DNA of 64,000 nucleotides from Chaunax sp. Z400 (GCA_037577475.1 CM075204.1:4979355-5043354); one strand, 5' to 3'. Numbered from the stretch's first letter, positions 13,101 through 25,500 are shown. The notes: generated by a model not told the origin, from the letters alone. Numbers and translations: made by a program.

Positions 13101-16100
13101 CAGCTGCTGCTGTAGTGAAGCCTCGTACCAGAGGCTCTGTGAGGTAGATCGCCACAAAACCAAACCTGAGCAGACCTAAGACAAACTGAAAGAAGTGGAA
13201 GAACATAAGGTAGCATGAAACAAAGAGAGCTAATGGGATAAGAACCAGCTACTGGGCTTTGTTTCAAATACAAACATTAACTTAATGTGGATATGTCAAC
13301 ATTAATTGGGTAAACAGTTCAGTTGTATCACTTTACTGTGATGTTTTAACCAAATAAGACACTTTGAAGGCAGACAGAAAAAATCTACAACAGATTTCAG
13401 ATGCAAGGCCTGCCAGCCAGACGCTGGTCCTTTATGTGAGGCTGACCTGAATGATTCCTACGAGTGTCGTTAGCACAACGGCCACCTGCACCCGCCTGGC
13501 ATCTCGAGCCTCCACGTCCAGGACGGCAGATATGTTGGATCCATTGGCAAATACGTAAAACTTGGAGTCTGGGGCCTCCCTCACTGCAACACCCCCAATC
13601 ATCAGACTTATCACCGCAAACGTACCTGCAGATCAATCAGTCAGACTTTATTATGGCTGAATCATGGGAGCACTTTCCAGGTTAGTATTATGATACCGTC
13701 TGTCTTCTCTAGATGGTTCTGAGCTACTGAAGCAGACTTTTCTTGTTCTTCTGGGTCAGCAGGAGTTTGGACATGGCGCCCTGGTGTAAATCTACTTCTA
13801 AAGTCAGTCTATGAAGGTTAGCTCAGTGTTTTAACAACATCTGATTTACAAACGTGTCTCTTATTAGGGATAATATTCAGGGGATTGAGTCATTTTTCAG
13901 ACTGCAGTAGTCAGTAAAAAATAGCATTTTGTGTTGAATGTGGAAGAAACAAATACTGAGGATATTTAAATTGTATTTTAATTTTAACATATTTAAATTA
14001 GGATGCATTGAAAACATAATACTGCAAATAAATAATAACACAAAAATAATACTTTTCCCCCCCAAATCTGTATTACATAAAATACTTAAATAAAAGGTAA
14101 TGTTATTCATGCAAATGCCTCTAAGATCATCTATGCCTGTTCTTCATTCATATTGGTGAGGGTATCTGACCTCACTATTCCTTCACTATTTTACTCTTTA
14201 ATTCCATGCGTCTGACTTAAATTATTAAATCAGATACATACATTATTAACCATGCATCAGATACATTATTAAACTATTATTAATTTCATCTGTACCCCAC
14301 TTAAGCCCAGGCTAGCGGTGTTACAGTGTGGTGAATGTGTGTATGTATGCCACTGAGTGAAAAGGCCATCTTGCCCAGCACTTGAACAGTAGCCCAGTTA
14401 TTCCCTCTTGCCCTCTTGAAGAAGTTAAGGGATCATCATTTCCACAGAAACCTCTTATCGGGTCAGATTTGCAGCAGAGGAAATGAAGCCAACTACTTCC
14501 TGGTTGTCACTTCAGATCAGATCTTTTGTTTCAAAAGGTTGAGCAAGTTCCGTTTATTGTGCTCATTTTGTCAGCTGGACTCAGAGCTTAGAGCTGACAT
14601 TTGAGATGACTTGGCACCCTGTCTGGGAAATAAAGAAGTCAGGTGCCTGAGATGTCAGAGGAGGGGTCGAGGAAATTTCCCAATCCTGCTGCTGAGCTGA
14701 GGACACGGTTATCACATCTGAGTGAAAACATGTCTCACAGACAAGTTAAACCTGGAATGCGTGACTTGTTTCACACAAAAGAACCCTCATTACATTCAAG
14801 CCTTTGCCAAAAAAGTTCACACAATGCTGATTAAGCTAATCACTGCCAGATAAATCTCTCTTGCTTCACAGTATTCCAGAGTTTTAAAATCTGGTGTCTG
14901 TGGCAATGTTCCACTGCTGGCAACCAGTATCAATGTGGTCCTTGTCAATGCAAAGACTGGTTTACCAGAGTTAAAGAGCAACCAACCATGGCGCCAGAAG
15001 CATGTCAACAGTGTTTGTGTACATTACTCTCACTGCTAGAGGAGGGACTGAAGTTCTGCCCTGCAGGTTTAATAATCCACCCCAATACCAGGGTCAGTCT
15101 GTAACTTAACCTGAACCCAGAGTCATCGACCCCCCTGTGTGTGTGGGATAGGTGGACAGTTTTAGCTGACCATGGTCCTGGCGCTGACCATGGGGAAGAA
15201 CTTGGCCTGATTAAAAAGGTCACTGGCAGACAACTTCAGCATGTCAACCATTAATTTAGAACATGATGAAGTCCAACAAACAGGATTAAGATATCACAAA
15301 AAAAATCCTTTACTAAAAATATTATGTCACAAAAATGGAACAAGTGGAGTTTCTTAATTTTGGGATTTTCCTTAATCAAAGGCAGCCCACTGAACTATCA
15401 TATTAACTACAGGAGTACACTGGAACATGTGTGTCCAGGGACACAGATGCCCCAGCCACAGGAAAAACCCATTTGTGCTGATGTGGACCGACAGACAGGA
15501 TGACCCTTTATATGTACACAAAGCTGTACTTCCAAGGACCACTTCATATTTTATGGGGTTACAGGTGACATTAAAAAGAAGTGAGAGCATGTCAAGCACA
15601 TCCACTGAGGAGCTTCCCCATTTAGGGTTCAGCTAAGGGATAGTTACATAATGCTACTGGGTTAGACAAGGTTACATTCTGGTAACCCCAGTCAACACAT
15701 AGATAGCATTATGTTTGCCAGACACATGGTTTACCCCTCATCCTTTCCTCTTGTAACATTAGAAGTCAAATACCAATGACTATGTGAGCCAAGCAACCAA
15801 ACAGGGTGATGTAAGCATGATGTCGAAGATTTTCCCTTATCATGCTCACTTCAACTTACAACTAGCTCGACAGCGTAATACAAGAACAATGCTGCTTCAT
15901 GGGTGCTGACTTTCTGCAGGGACCTGTTAGCTTTAACCTCACTTTAGTAGCACTATATCATGTACAGTATCAACAAGTTAAAGGTGTAGTAAAATATAGA
16001 TCAATTGGAATATAACAATCTTATGCATGTGTATTAATTCTCAGAAACCCTATTGGTTTATAATTAACAGAGTACACACTAAGATTTGTGGCTACGTTTC

Positions 16101-18164
16101 ATTTTGGTTGTGTTTGAATCACTGACAGCTTGATAGCAGTGTTGGTCATTCATCTTCAGCCGTTTGACTCTTGCACTCCAACACAACGATGTAAAACAAG
16201 ACAAGATGTATCGCTAGTGTAAACACAAAGAACACATGCCTATGAAGCAACACATCGCCTTGCTTACACATAACCTCTGTATAGTGTTGGAATTGTCTAC
16301 TGGGAACAATAAAAATTCAGTCAGAGACAGACATGGAGCTTAGCCTTAATATGATGACTCACAACAAACATGGGATATTCACTGGGTGTCTTGTTTCTAC
16401 TAAATCTTGAGATTAGCTCCAATCAAAGCGTATAGGAGGACGTTTATGACCCAGAGCCTCAGCAAGCAGCTGTGAGTTCATTTCTCACCTATAGATATGT
16501 GTCTGGACGTGCCAAAGAAAGTGTAGAGCAGGACCGGGTAGAATGAGGAGTACAGACCGTAAACTGGAGGCACAGCTGCCAGCATAGCATAGGCTAGACC
16601 TGTGGAGCAGAGGACAGGGGAAGATCATCACAGCCTCAGAGTTACAGAGATGTCAAAACAGACACAGTGTGAAGCCCAAAGCAGCCCCACAGGAGCTGCC
16701 AGCTGGCCTTTCACACATTTAAGCCTTATGTCATTCCTGAGAACTTCACTACTGTACAAAGCCTTGAAATACGTTACATTGTTGGCTTCATCAATCTGAA
16801 TAGGGAATGTTTTAGGCTTTCTAGCATGTACACATGGGTGTCAAAGTGTGCGTTGGACAGATAAGATAAAATAGAACTTTATTAATCCTGAAGGATATTC
16901 TTATGCCAGAGAGTGCTCCAAACTGCAGTAACAATACAATACAGGATTTTCTAAAAAACAGTGTTAAATATCAGTACAAATACAAATCTAACCTTGATCA
17001 GGAGTAAATGCAAGAACCAGTGCCTCACAGAATAACAATAGAAATAAAGAAATAAAGATGGACTCCAGTCTCCCTAAAATATTACCCAGCTTGTTGTTTG
17101 CAACTAAGCATGCATTTGAGCAGCACTTGAGAAAGCTGGGGCTGCAGGGCACCGACCTTGAGGGAGCTGCACAACTCCTGTGCTGAGACCTGAGACCACA
17201 TCTGAGAAGAGGTACTGCTTGACTGGATAGGATGGGAGCCATGTTAGAATAGGCAGGAAGCTAAAAACTGCTGCCTTGGCCTTCTCTGCTGAACACCTGT
17301 GAAAGGAGACAAATGGATTCACTTCAGTATGTATCTGTTTGTAGTAAATAGTAAACAAATTCAGATTTCATTGAATCCATATTGTTCTTCAGCTACAGTT
17401 TCTGACCCCCTCTAAAGTTCATATATGACCCAACATGTTTCCTCTCGCCAACGTCACCTGATTCCTAATCACTTGTATACACATAAAGTTAGCACATATT
17501 TAAGGGTAAACAAACTCTTACACAACACAATCACTATGAGAGCAATGGGGTATTCTGAGGACAGTGACTAAAGAGAATTATTGAACCAATAAGTCACATC
17601 AACACATGAAAAGAGAAATTCAACACAATAATATACGTCACATTCACAAGTCACTCTGGTAGAGAACATTTCTACATTTTAAGTCCCTCAAATAAACCTC
17701 ATCTCATAAACCTCATAAATATTTTCTGATATATCAATAAGAAAATCAGAAAACAGTGAAAAAAGTCCTTCATAATTTTCCTGACCCTAAAGCAGTTTGT
17801 TTTACAAAGTGTTTGTTTTACAAAGTGTTTGTTCCATCTGATCAACAATCCATAAATAATCTATTTCTAGTGATAACAAATAAAACATAAAATGTCACTA
17901 TATATATAGGAATACTTCGGTTTTGACTTATGTGGATGTATCTTCACTGATTCAAGCTCATTTCAGCAGGACAAATCCTGAGGTGAATCCCTCGGTCTAA
18001 ACTTACTGGAACTGCTGTGCCAGCCTCTGCCGGAGGGTGGTGGAGTTTTCTTTGCGGTGAAGAAGCTGCGACCGAATGAAGGCTTCATCGTACACGGGAC
18101 GCTCTATCCTGTACATCAGCGGAGACTCTGCATCCACCTGAGCTCTGGCTTCTTCTTGCTCCAT
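1146..18164 (-). CDS. slc26a6: SLC26A6-like anion exchanger, 3' end outside the window
   Basis: Plasma-membrane SLC26 anion exchanger (Cl-/HCO3-/oxalate/sulfate exchange in SLC26A6 relatives). Coding exons in transcript order: 18164-18007 (ATG at 18164), 17296-17157, 16599-16489, 13625-13447, 13185-13021, 12739-12504, 12339-12192, 11263-11150, 7795-7718, 7552-7457, 5660-5554, 2960-2891, 2807-2715, 1984-1880, 1518-1309, 1200-1146. Together they give 2,065 nt in one open frame with GT-AG borders. Recognisable segments are MYRIERPVYDEAF (N-terminus), GTSRHISIGTFAVISLMIGG, EPLVRGFTTAAAVHVVVSQL, CSMSRSLVQESTGGKTQ and, in the STAS part, LDWTSACFIDSVGAKAIKQ. The STAS intervening loop is acidic. NGSNIS in the exon at 13447-13625 offers glycosylation sites in the loop where family members are glycosylated. 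The final STAS exons and C-terminus are not in the window. A6 is preferred over A3 from CSMSRSLVQ, GTFAVISLMIGG and EVDVVGKIPTG. The acceptor of the 1518-1309 exon is the least certain border. Confidence 0.9.
2440..2640 (+). mobile_element. Fragment of a Tc1/mariner-family fish transposon end
   Basis: The text around 2475-2600 (GTTGGGACATTATGTAAAAT and the following AATCCTTTTAACCTATAT) is the non-coding terminal part of a very common fish Tc1-like element. The same family recurs at about 30,960-31,480 and 55,000-55,500. No transposase is left. It lies in an slc26a6 intron. Confidence 0.45.
3330..5018. repeat. 32-bp minisatellite, about 52 copies, in an slc26a6 intron
   Basis: Head-to-tail units of GCAGCAGAGATGTGGGTGGA followed by GCTGGTGTGTGT, 32 bp, with some 34-bp units carrying an extra GT. 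Recurrent point variants occur: GGTGGA/GGGGGA, GCAG/CCAG, AGCTGG/AGATGG. The unit has no stop codon in most frames and 32 is not a multiple of 3, so several frames on both strands stay open for about 1.7 kb. These long frames are repeat artefacts. The array lies between the exons at 2891-2960 and 5554-5660. Confidence 0.95.
5169..5246. mobile_element. 78-bp palindromic Tc1-type MITE, copy 1
   Basis: Near-perfect inverted repeat: the left arm begins CACTACCAGTCAAAAATTTG and the right arm ends ACTATTGACTGGTACTG, around a short centre. It is flanked by TA on both sides (5167-5168 and 5247-5248), the Tc1/mariner target duplication. A sister copy sits at 52362-52439. It has no coding capacity and would be mobilised in trans. 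Confidence 0.85.
6720..6905 (+). repeat. Dispersed fish repeat fragment
   Basis: Text of the type ACACAAAAACTACTGGAAGC ... GGTGGAAGGATGGGACATGG ... CATTTTGGTGCAGGTCTGGA. The same family appears in opposite orientation at about 18,650-18,870 and more weakly at 49,110-49,460. The open frame at 6716-6913 belongs to this repeat and is not taken as a gene. Confidence 0.5.
8237..8545. repeat. Fish interspersed repeat nested inside the Tc1 element
   Basis: Begins AATGGTAAATGGACTGTACT, continues through CATTCACCCATTCACAC-type text and GCCCAAGGACACTTCAACAT, and ends near GGGATTGAACCACCGATC. This is a very common fish dispersed sequence. It separates the left Tc1 terminus from the transposase relic, so it arrived after the Tc1 copy. 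Edges are approximate and its class is not certain. Confidence 0.6.
8722..9244 (+). pseudogene. Degenerate Tc1-like transposase
   Basis: Plus-strand translations across shifting frames show Tc1 transposase landmarks in order: ITFSDKSRFNLH (first catalytic Asp region), DVMMWGAIVNG, ITFMHDNARPHVA (second Asp) and WPAYSPDLNQIEDLWD (the D34E Glu region). Stop codons fall after the WGAIVNG block and inside the middle part, and the N-terminal DNA-binding half is missing. The protein cannot be made. Confidence 0.85.
9690..10290 (+). pseudogene. Non-LTR retrotransposon endonuclease fragment (L2/CR1-like)
   Basis: The plus strand reads NIRSLASKAVLVNDLISEYQ, then IDLFCLPETWL, GGGVKAVF and VIIVGDFNSHVD, the apurinic-endonuclease blocks of L2/CR1-type LINEs (ET and GDFN motifs). 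Frameshifts interrupt it and no reverse-transcriptase part follows. It is a dead fragment within an slc26a6 intron. Confidence 0.75.
16852..16985 (-). repeat. LINE/SINE 3'-end-like fragment
   Basis: The stretch around ATAAAATAGAACTTTATTAA with CCTGAAGGATATTC is the typical 3' tail region of fish retroposons, here in reverse orientation. It lies between the slc26a6 exons at 16489-16599 and 17157-17296. Edges are approximate. Confidence 0.4.
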
Positions 18165-18649
18165 CACAGAGGCAGGCGGGCTAGTGGAATTGAGCGTATG
18201 TCTGTTCAGTGTTTGTTTCTGCCTCCATCATTGTTCTGACCAATATATATATATATATATCTTCAGCTCCAAATTGAAACCATCTGTATGTACTGCCTCT
18301 TTCTGCAATGGCAGAAGATGTTAACCAACCAGGCCTTTGTGTGTTCATTTCCAGTCATTCTACAGAAAACATCACTGGACAGTTACAAACATGGATAGTA
18401 ATGAGATTTACATGAAGAAGTAGAATGACACTCAGCAGAGCCCATACCTCCACCACGGCCCAGCAGTCCCCTTTAAGTCAGTCTACACTTATCCAAAATA
18501 AAACTCAGACCTGTAACCATAATCTACAAAGCAAACTACTCTATGTGAAAACAGATTTAAATCTGTTGGATTCACATTTTTATTTGGATCTGCACCAAAT
18601 TGCACATTCAAATACTAACCCCCAAAATATGCCTAATTCTTTCATCAAG

Positions 18650-18870
18650 ATCCATGAATTATTACCAGAGAAATGAAAGAAAATGTGAAAATACGTCGTA
18701 TCTCGGAATCTAAAGAGAGTGAAAGCAAAATCCTGGATCGACTGCTTATCCGAATCTGCACCATAAGTTAATGGGGTCTGTTCTGGCCAGAGACCCATCC
18801 TCCCACCAAGTTTCATGGATATCTGTTGAGTAGTTTCTGTGTAATCCTGCTGACAAACAAACCAACCAAC
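18650..18870 (-). repeat. Dispersed fish repeat fragment
   Basis: Contains CCACCAAGTTTCATGGATAT and AATCCTGCTGACAAACAAAC, a widespread fish repeat tail. It is a reverse-orientation relative of the copy at 6720-6905. The open frames on the minus strand here (18580-19029) belong to the repeat. Confidence 0.5.
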
Positions 18871-19867
18871 ACACTTGAATGACACTCCGTCGAGAAGACA
18901 ACTCCACCAAGGCCAAACAACCCAACGCGTCTGTGTAGGGGCCGACCAAATACATGCCTCACAGAGGCACATTTTGTAATGACAACTATAAAGCCTCTTA
19001 TAGCTTGATGAAGGCACTACACAGCGCACCGTCTACATCCTAAAACACCCCTAAAGCCTCATTTATGGACAACAATAAAAACATATACAGATACGAACGT
19101 AACCTTCCATCCATACTCTGGAGGGATGGAAGACTTCTCTGTCAGGGGCCCCAAGAGTCTGGGATCAGCACTGGCCCCAGGCCCATCCCTTCAGAAAAAT
19201 GTCATCCTGATCCTTTAGTAAACAGTAGGCGGAGGTAAATGCATGCCAATGTTTTATTGTTTTGTTGGTATAAAGTGGCTGCAGTAAGATGGGATCTATT
19301 TGGAAATACCATAAGATACTCACAACTTTTTTATTAGACATGTTTTTCTTTTAAGAGCCTAAATGTGTTGTGTATAGTATTTACTTGTGTCCATATGTGA
19401 CTGACCTTAAACATAATTAATTGATATTGCTGTATATGATGCTAAAGCAGACAATTTCAAATCTTATCCAGTTACAAAGCATTAAAAGCACATTCAGCTA
19501 TTTTATTTTATAATCATATAAAGTGAAGTAGCAGTATAGAAGCATAGTAGTAGTATTCTTATTTAGTAATAAGTATTATATTATATTATCGTGAGTTGTT
19601 GACTCAACACTTCTTATCCAGTTAAATAGAAACAGCCTCGAGCTTCGTTCCGTTTCCTCTCCTTGACGTTGACTAGCTAACACGGTATTGATAAAGCACA
19701 AACAGTGACTAATAAAAATCACTTTTGATTTGAGAACAGTTGCTACTGTTCGGGTCATAATGAGGAACCAGAATCCATCAACATTATCCTCTGTGACTGA
19801 GACTTTATCCTGGCTCTCCACAGTTAAGCATTGAAGCTAACATGAAGATGCTAGTAAAGACTCTTAC

Positions 19868-20000
19868 CTTCGTGCTCCTCCAGCTCCTCGGATGCTGCCG
19901 GCCTGCTGACGGGGATATGAACGTATAACCTGACCGCTGGAGTTACAGTTTAACAAGCACTACGTCCTTCGAGGACAGCGGCGACTTGTGTCAGACCAGA
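19868..20000 (-). other. slc26a6: 5' UTR exon of slc26a6-like gene (approximate 5' edge)
   Basis: On the minus strand a GC-richer stretch ends in the good donor AAG/GTAAGAG, with the last exon base at 19868. No ATG lies in the 130 bases before the donor, so it would be an untranslated leader spliced to the ATG exon at 18164. The acceptor of that next exon is uncertain, probably between 18,180 and 18,220. The 5' edge is a guess. Confidence 0.5.
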
Positions 20001-20039
20001 GCTGGTCTATGTCGAAAAGATGAATCACACAATACTAGC

Positions 20040-20110
20040 ATTCCTTTTCATCTTCCGGTCTGCCTAGGGGGGGGGGATTTCGATCCTCACGCATGCGCTC
20101 TCCTCTTGTA
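20040..20110 (-). promoter_or_regulatory. Candidate slc26a6 core promoter with ETS and NRF1-like sites
   Basis: The palindromic core CGCATGCGC at 20090-20098 matches the NRF1 half-palindrome. CTTCCGG near 20052-20058 is an ETS-type motif (CCGGAAG on the minus strand). Both sit 50-150 bases upstream of the presumed leader exon, in the only locally CpG-containing stretch of this gap. No TATA box is evident. This is inferred from motifs and position only. Confidence 0.35.
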
Positions 20111-20884
20111 TTCAGGCTAATATGTAGTCCTGAACGCTGTGTTAGAGACACGACGGTCAGAATTCCAATATATTAATTGATAACATGTTCATTTATCAAT
20201 GAATTTGGTAGCTTTGTGTTAATAGGCATACAGTGTGGGCTTTAGGTCTATGTTAAAATGAGGTACAAATGTGTGCTGGGTATCTGAGACGGACTGGTTG
20301 AGCAAGTTTCTGCATATCATAAATATGAATTCGTTCTTTTTCAAAAAGTCTTTCAGAAATAATTTCCATATCAGATTGACAGTCAAAACTCAGTGAGTCG
20401 TTCTCAGAAATAAGAGCCTTTTACATTTGTTGTTTGTTGAGTGTAATGTTCAGGTGCAGCTGTCGGATGAAAACAGCAGCTCAACTAGAGTATTTAACTC
20501 AAGCAGGAGATGGAGAGGGAAGAGGAATCAATTATTTCTTGAGTAGATTTCATTTCCAACATGAAGGTGAAAATGCTGTTTCAAATATTCTAAGTTGCTT
20601 CAAATTAAATTTTGATGAAGAAACACTCGACCAGAGAAAAGTCAATCAAAATGTGTTAGACATTATACACAATATGAAAAAATGTCAAGTATCAAATGTA
20701 TCCAGTGTTGAATGTTTTTTCAGATTCACGGATTTGATCAGATCATTTTGGATGTAAAACATGAAACTTTTCTTACTGTAGATTAATTGTTTATTAATTT
20801 CATTAATTCATTTAATCAAACCGTTTTTAACACTGATGCATTGAGCAGTTGGATATTTATGAAATTAAAGGCATATTATTATTT

Positions 20885-21215
20885 GGCGGCATGATGGCGC
20901 AGTGAGTAGCGCTGTTGCCTCACAGCAAGAAGGTCATGGGTTCAAATCAAGTTTACATGTTCTCCCCGTGTCTGTGTGGGTTCCCTCCGGGTTCTCCGGC
21001 TTCCTCCCACCACCAAAAACATGAATATAGGTGGATTGGTGACTCTAAATTGACCGTAGGTGTGAACATGAGTGTGAATTGTTGTTTATCTTTCCATGTG
21101 ATGAACTGGTGACTTGTCCAGGATGAACCCCGCCTCCCGCCCAAACTCTGAGATAGGCTCCAGCCCCACCGTGACCCTACACAGGATAAGAGGTTACAGA
21201 AAATGACTGATGAAG
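20885..21215 (+). mobile_element. SINE-like fish element (GGCGGCAYGRTGG family), copy 1
   Basis: Starts GGCGGCATGATGGCGCAGTG, continues GCTGTTGCCTCACAGCAAGA and GGTCATGGGTTC (tRNA-like box spacing at the head), then a conserved body with TCCTCCCACCACCAAAAACA, and ends near CAGGATAAGAGGTTACAGAA. A second copy lies at 36925-37240. It is non-coding. Confidence 0.7.
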
Positions 21216-22140
21216 GATTATTATTTTGCCTTATTTGCCTGAATGTTGCTGAATTTAAATATATGAATATGTAAAATTATACACAGTCCACACATCCAGC
21301 CCGTGTAAATACTGATAAAATTTGCCAGTTTGGTGAAAATAAAAGTGTGATTTAACAATATTAAAATTTCATTATCAAACTGCATTTTTATGGAGTCTGT
21401 TTTCATATGAAATCTATGGATTTGGAATGAAAGCAAAACATTTTTGTACTCAAACTTAATGTCAGAGTGAGATCTCGTTGTCTTTTGTGGATCTCTCTGG
21501 GGGAAAAGGAGCTGGATGATGAAAGCATCGCTGGTGACGTATTCTGACGTTACCGGTCACGGGCTCCCTCTTGTGCTGTTTGTTTTTTATATCACTTTCT
21601 AAAATAAACAAAGAAAACGTGTCCACCTCTTCCCTGCATAGCTTTCAACATCTGTTGAAAGAATAATTATGACCTTTTCTGCAAACAAAAAGAAATGATG
21701 ATGATGATGACAGATAATTTCACACTGCTTGGCTTAGTTAATTACTGTTGGACTTCTTGAAGGAACATTTCACCCAAGTTATATTCTCTGCCCTATGATA
21801 ATGAAAAGTAAGATGAGGTTTCTTAGTCCACAAAACATTTCAGAAAAACAGCATTGCAGAATGACTTAAGTGATTGGTTCGGTTTCTTTGTTTGTTTGTT
21901 TGTTTGTCTGTTAGCAAGATTCCACAAAACATAGATAGTCATGAAACTGTCTGGAAGAGTGGCCATTGTCCCATAAAGGGAACCACTGAATTTTTTAATC
22001 TGAATTAAGGGATGGATCCATGTGTTTGTTTTTGTCACCTTCTTAAAAAACCGCGAGAACTCTGAGGGCAGCCATTAAACGCAAAAGGTTATACATAGAG
22101 CTGCATGAACGTTTGTTTATTGTTTTTTTTATGCAACCTG

Positions 22141-23168
22141 TACACTGTAAAATCTAATAAGTTGAGTTACTGAGATTTTGAGTGTGCAATACTTAAACCA
22201 ACTTCTTTATTTTGTGTGTGTGTAACATTTAAATTAGCTTGCTTACTGTTATTGTGATAACTTAAACTACCAATATCCTATAAAGTATTGCTGAATTTTA
22301 TTATTGCATGAATTTGACAAAATGATTTGTTTTGCTCTGGAGTGTTTGTTATCACAACACATCACACGACTTTATTTTATCTCCCTCTTACATCACCCAG
22401 GCGGGACATCACTAACCGTGTGAGAGACTGAACTCATTATGCAGTGGTGTTGTATAACTAACAATTTTCTATTGAAATATTTGTAAAGAACTCATTACTG
22501 CTTCACTGATAATTATTCAGATCACATTTAAACACAGGTTACTTTAAGCTTCAGGCCTCAAACACATTGTCTGAAGGTATACTGGGAAACTCCACCCACC
22601 CATCCTCAACACACTACAGTATCTATTAACCCAGTATGTAAAACCACAGTGGTTGTTTCAACTTTCATTAAACATTGATTTTCATAAGGGCAAAAAACCT
22701 CAGTTACCCAACATTGAACAGGAAACCTGCAGAACAATAAACAATACATGTGAATCTATTCTGGTGTGTGTTATTGTCACAACTGTTAAGAGCATTCATG
22801 TAACAGATATGAATGTGAATGAAAGATTTTAGAAGCTGGGACAGGAAATACCTGAGTAGAGTTTTACAAAACAAAAGCACCATTTATCCAACTTTTGTCA
22901 CATAACAAAAGGGCTGTTTACCATGAAAAGTCTGTGGGGAACTTAAGTATAAGAGTAATTTACTTAGTTACATTGTGGGATGTAACTAAGTTCTGAAAAA
23001 AGCAAAAGTTCCCAGTGCTTGGTTTGTTTAAATGAACCAAACTCAAGTAAACTGAGTTTGACAATTTTCTTGATGCCAAAGTAACTCAAATCAAATGAAT
23101 TTATTAACAAGTTGATAAAAACTGACTCATTATTTCTAAATAAAATCAATATGACATTTTACAGTGTA
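22141..23168. mobile_element. 1-kb MITE-like element with TACACTGTAAAAT ends
   Basis: The left end TACACTGTAAAATCTAATAA faces the right end ATGACATTTTACAGTGTA, with 13 terminal bases matching as an inverted repeat. Subterminal AAGTTGAGTTACT and AACTCAAGTAAACTGAGTTT repeats and an internal palindrome (about 22,960-22,990) are typical of fish non-autonomous DNA transposons of the CACTGTAAAA type. There is no transposase. Confidence 0.6.
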
Positions 23169-24969
23169 GGTAGCAGGTAAACTCTGAGATCAACAGTTCT
23201 CATTGATCACATTTAGTGGTGCATGTAGATGTGTTTAAACTTGTGCACCTTTCTTTTAGGTTAGAGGCTTGTTTTTTTTTCAGATTACAATTTAAAAACC
23301 TTTTGAATTTGAAATATATTAATAAACTGAAGGAACAAGGGTTTGTTTAGGGATTAAGAAAATACTCCAACTTCTCAACATAAACCTACTGCACACAAGT
23401 TTTTTGTTTGTTTGTTTGTTTGTTGGTTTGTTTTGTGCATAGCCAAAAGGACTGCAGCTTCCACTTTACAACCCTGGGTTGTAGAAAGTAAATAAATGGC
23501 CCTTGAAACTATTTAAAATCCACCCTTTACTTACATTGTCATAAAGCTGAAAACAGGGCTGCGTTTAAGAAAACTGCTCTCTTAAGACATGCGTGGTTCT
23601 GACAGGTCAGTCATCGCACAAACATATGAACTTAACAGAATATGATGCATGATGACGCGTCATATTCTGTAATATTGAAAGTTAATGCAAACTTATACAG
23701 CAGTTAAATAAAACATAAACATGCAACAGTAATTCAAAAGCATCATATATATAACAGTAAAACACAGAGAGAGAACGCTTTCATGTATAATGAGTACTTT
23801 TAGTTTTTATTCTTGAATATTCAGTATTATTAGTAACAGTAAAAGTAGTTTTGTATACAGGACTTTTACCTGTTGTGTAGTGTTTTTACAACATGCTATT
23901 GCCACGTTTACTAAAGGAAAACTTATCATCATTTTTAAATGTCACCACACCAATCACCTATTTGGAAAATTCATTGATCATATTTTTACATTGATTTTTT
24001 TTGTGTTCCTTCTTTAAAGTCATATTTGGCCCTTATGATATCAGTGAATGAACTTGCAGGCAACAAAATATCATATTCACAAGCTACAATTTCATCTGTG
24101 GGTAACACAATGACAGAATGTGTGATGATTTTGGTCTGTAATAAAACATGTATAAGCAAAGTTATCAGATGCGACAAAATCTGTGGCTCCGTGGTCTAAT
24201 TAATGTCAGTGAAGGGGCCCTAAAAGTTTAGGAGCTACTGCTGTATGCTATCTAGTGTTCAATGGACTGTATGGCTTGAGGTAATATGGAGATTGTATTT
24301 TATTGTTTTGTGAACCAACACATGGCAGACAAGACAAAATGCAGTTTAAGGTGCACGTGCTCACAGCAACAGAACAGGCTTAATTTGAATGAATAAGTAA
24401 ATACAGACAGTATTAGATGCTTTGATGGCATACAGAAAGGCTTCTGTAACAGTTTGCTTCCATTGGGGGGCAGTGTTACAGATACAGATACAGATACTAT
24501 GACATCAGATTTTTAAATGTTTATTGTAAAACAATACAATTATGAGAAATATGAGAAAGTACAGCACCGGTTTTATATATAATACAAGAAGTGTCAAAGA
24601 GCTATAACCATTAAGCTATAAAAAATGCAGCATTTGTGTCCTTTTCTGTGTCTTTTATCACTTCCTTGATAAAAAAAAAATAAGTACAACAATACCAGAT
24701 TGTGGAAACAACCTTAAATCTAAAACCCTTCCATTGCATTCTCATTTAAACAAACAATATTCACCTCCAAACAGTAATGAAGACATATATAATATTACCC
24801 AGCATGCTCTGTATGGTCATGATATTGTATCCCTGTATGGATTCTATGTCTCACATTGTCATGTCACTGGTTAAGTGAGAGGACAAAATGCTTTATGTTA
24901 GAATATGCATCAGAAAAGACCTAATGACATAAGATGATTGAAAACGATACTGAAATAAAATGTTAAAAG

Positions 24970-25500
24970 TCAAGTCAGGTCAATTTATGTGTATAGCACA
25001 TTTGAAATACAACACAATGTTGAAAAAATATGGCAAAAAACCAGGAGAACAAGATAAAACAAATTCAAGCAAATAAAAATCATGAAGAACAATTTTTTTT
25101 GTAAAAACTGAGCTAAGAATGAGACAATCTTTTTGTACATTATTTTTTTGTACAGAATAATGTACAAAAAGAAAAGAAATATACAAATTAGCCCAACAAT
25201 TCCTTCCTAGACTGGAGAAACCAGTAAGAAAAGATGTGCCTGTTACTGTGATTTGAACATTGGTGGAGATGACCTGATCTGAAGGGGGAGATCATCCCAC
25301 AGTTTAGCAGCTGCCACAGAGAGAGCCTGGTCAGCTCGAGCTGCTAATCTCCATCTTGGCACCACTAGGAGCTGCTGGTCCTGAGACCTAAGAAGACATT
25401 GTGGAACATAAGGATGCAGCAGGACTGAGAGATGAGTCAGGGCTGGTCCATTCAGTCATTTAAAAACAATCAGTAAATTGTCTGTCTGTCTGTGTCCTTT
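24970..25500. repeat. Dispersed retroposon-like repeat
   Basis: Begins with AATTTATGTGTATAGCACAT and includes GGGGGAGATCATCCCACAGT, AGCTGCCACAGAGAGAGCCT and a CATTCAGTCATTTAAAAACA end, the usual arrangement of an abundant fish retroposon 3' region. Related head text occurs at 34,560-34,640. Confidence 0.5.

Noticed and set aside
18580..19029. 149-codon minus-strand frame near the slc26a6 start
   Set aside because: Lies on a dispersed fish repeat, contains no SLC26 text, and sits in the intron between the leader and the ATG exon.
20885..20965. Possible tRNA gene at the head of the SINE-like element
   Set aside because: Only box-like spacing is present; no complete cloverleaf can be drawn, and the same text recurs with the repeat body at 36925.
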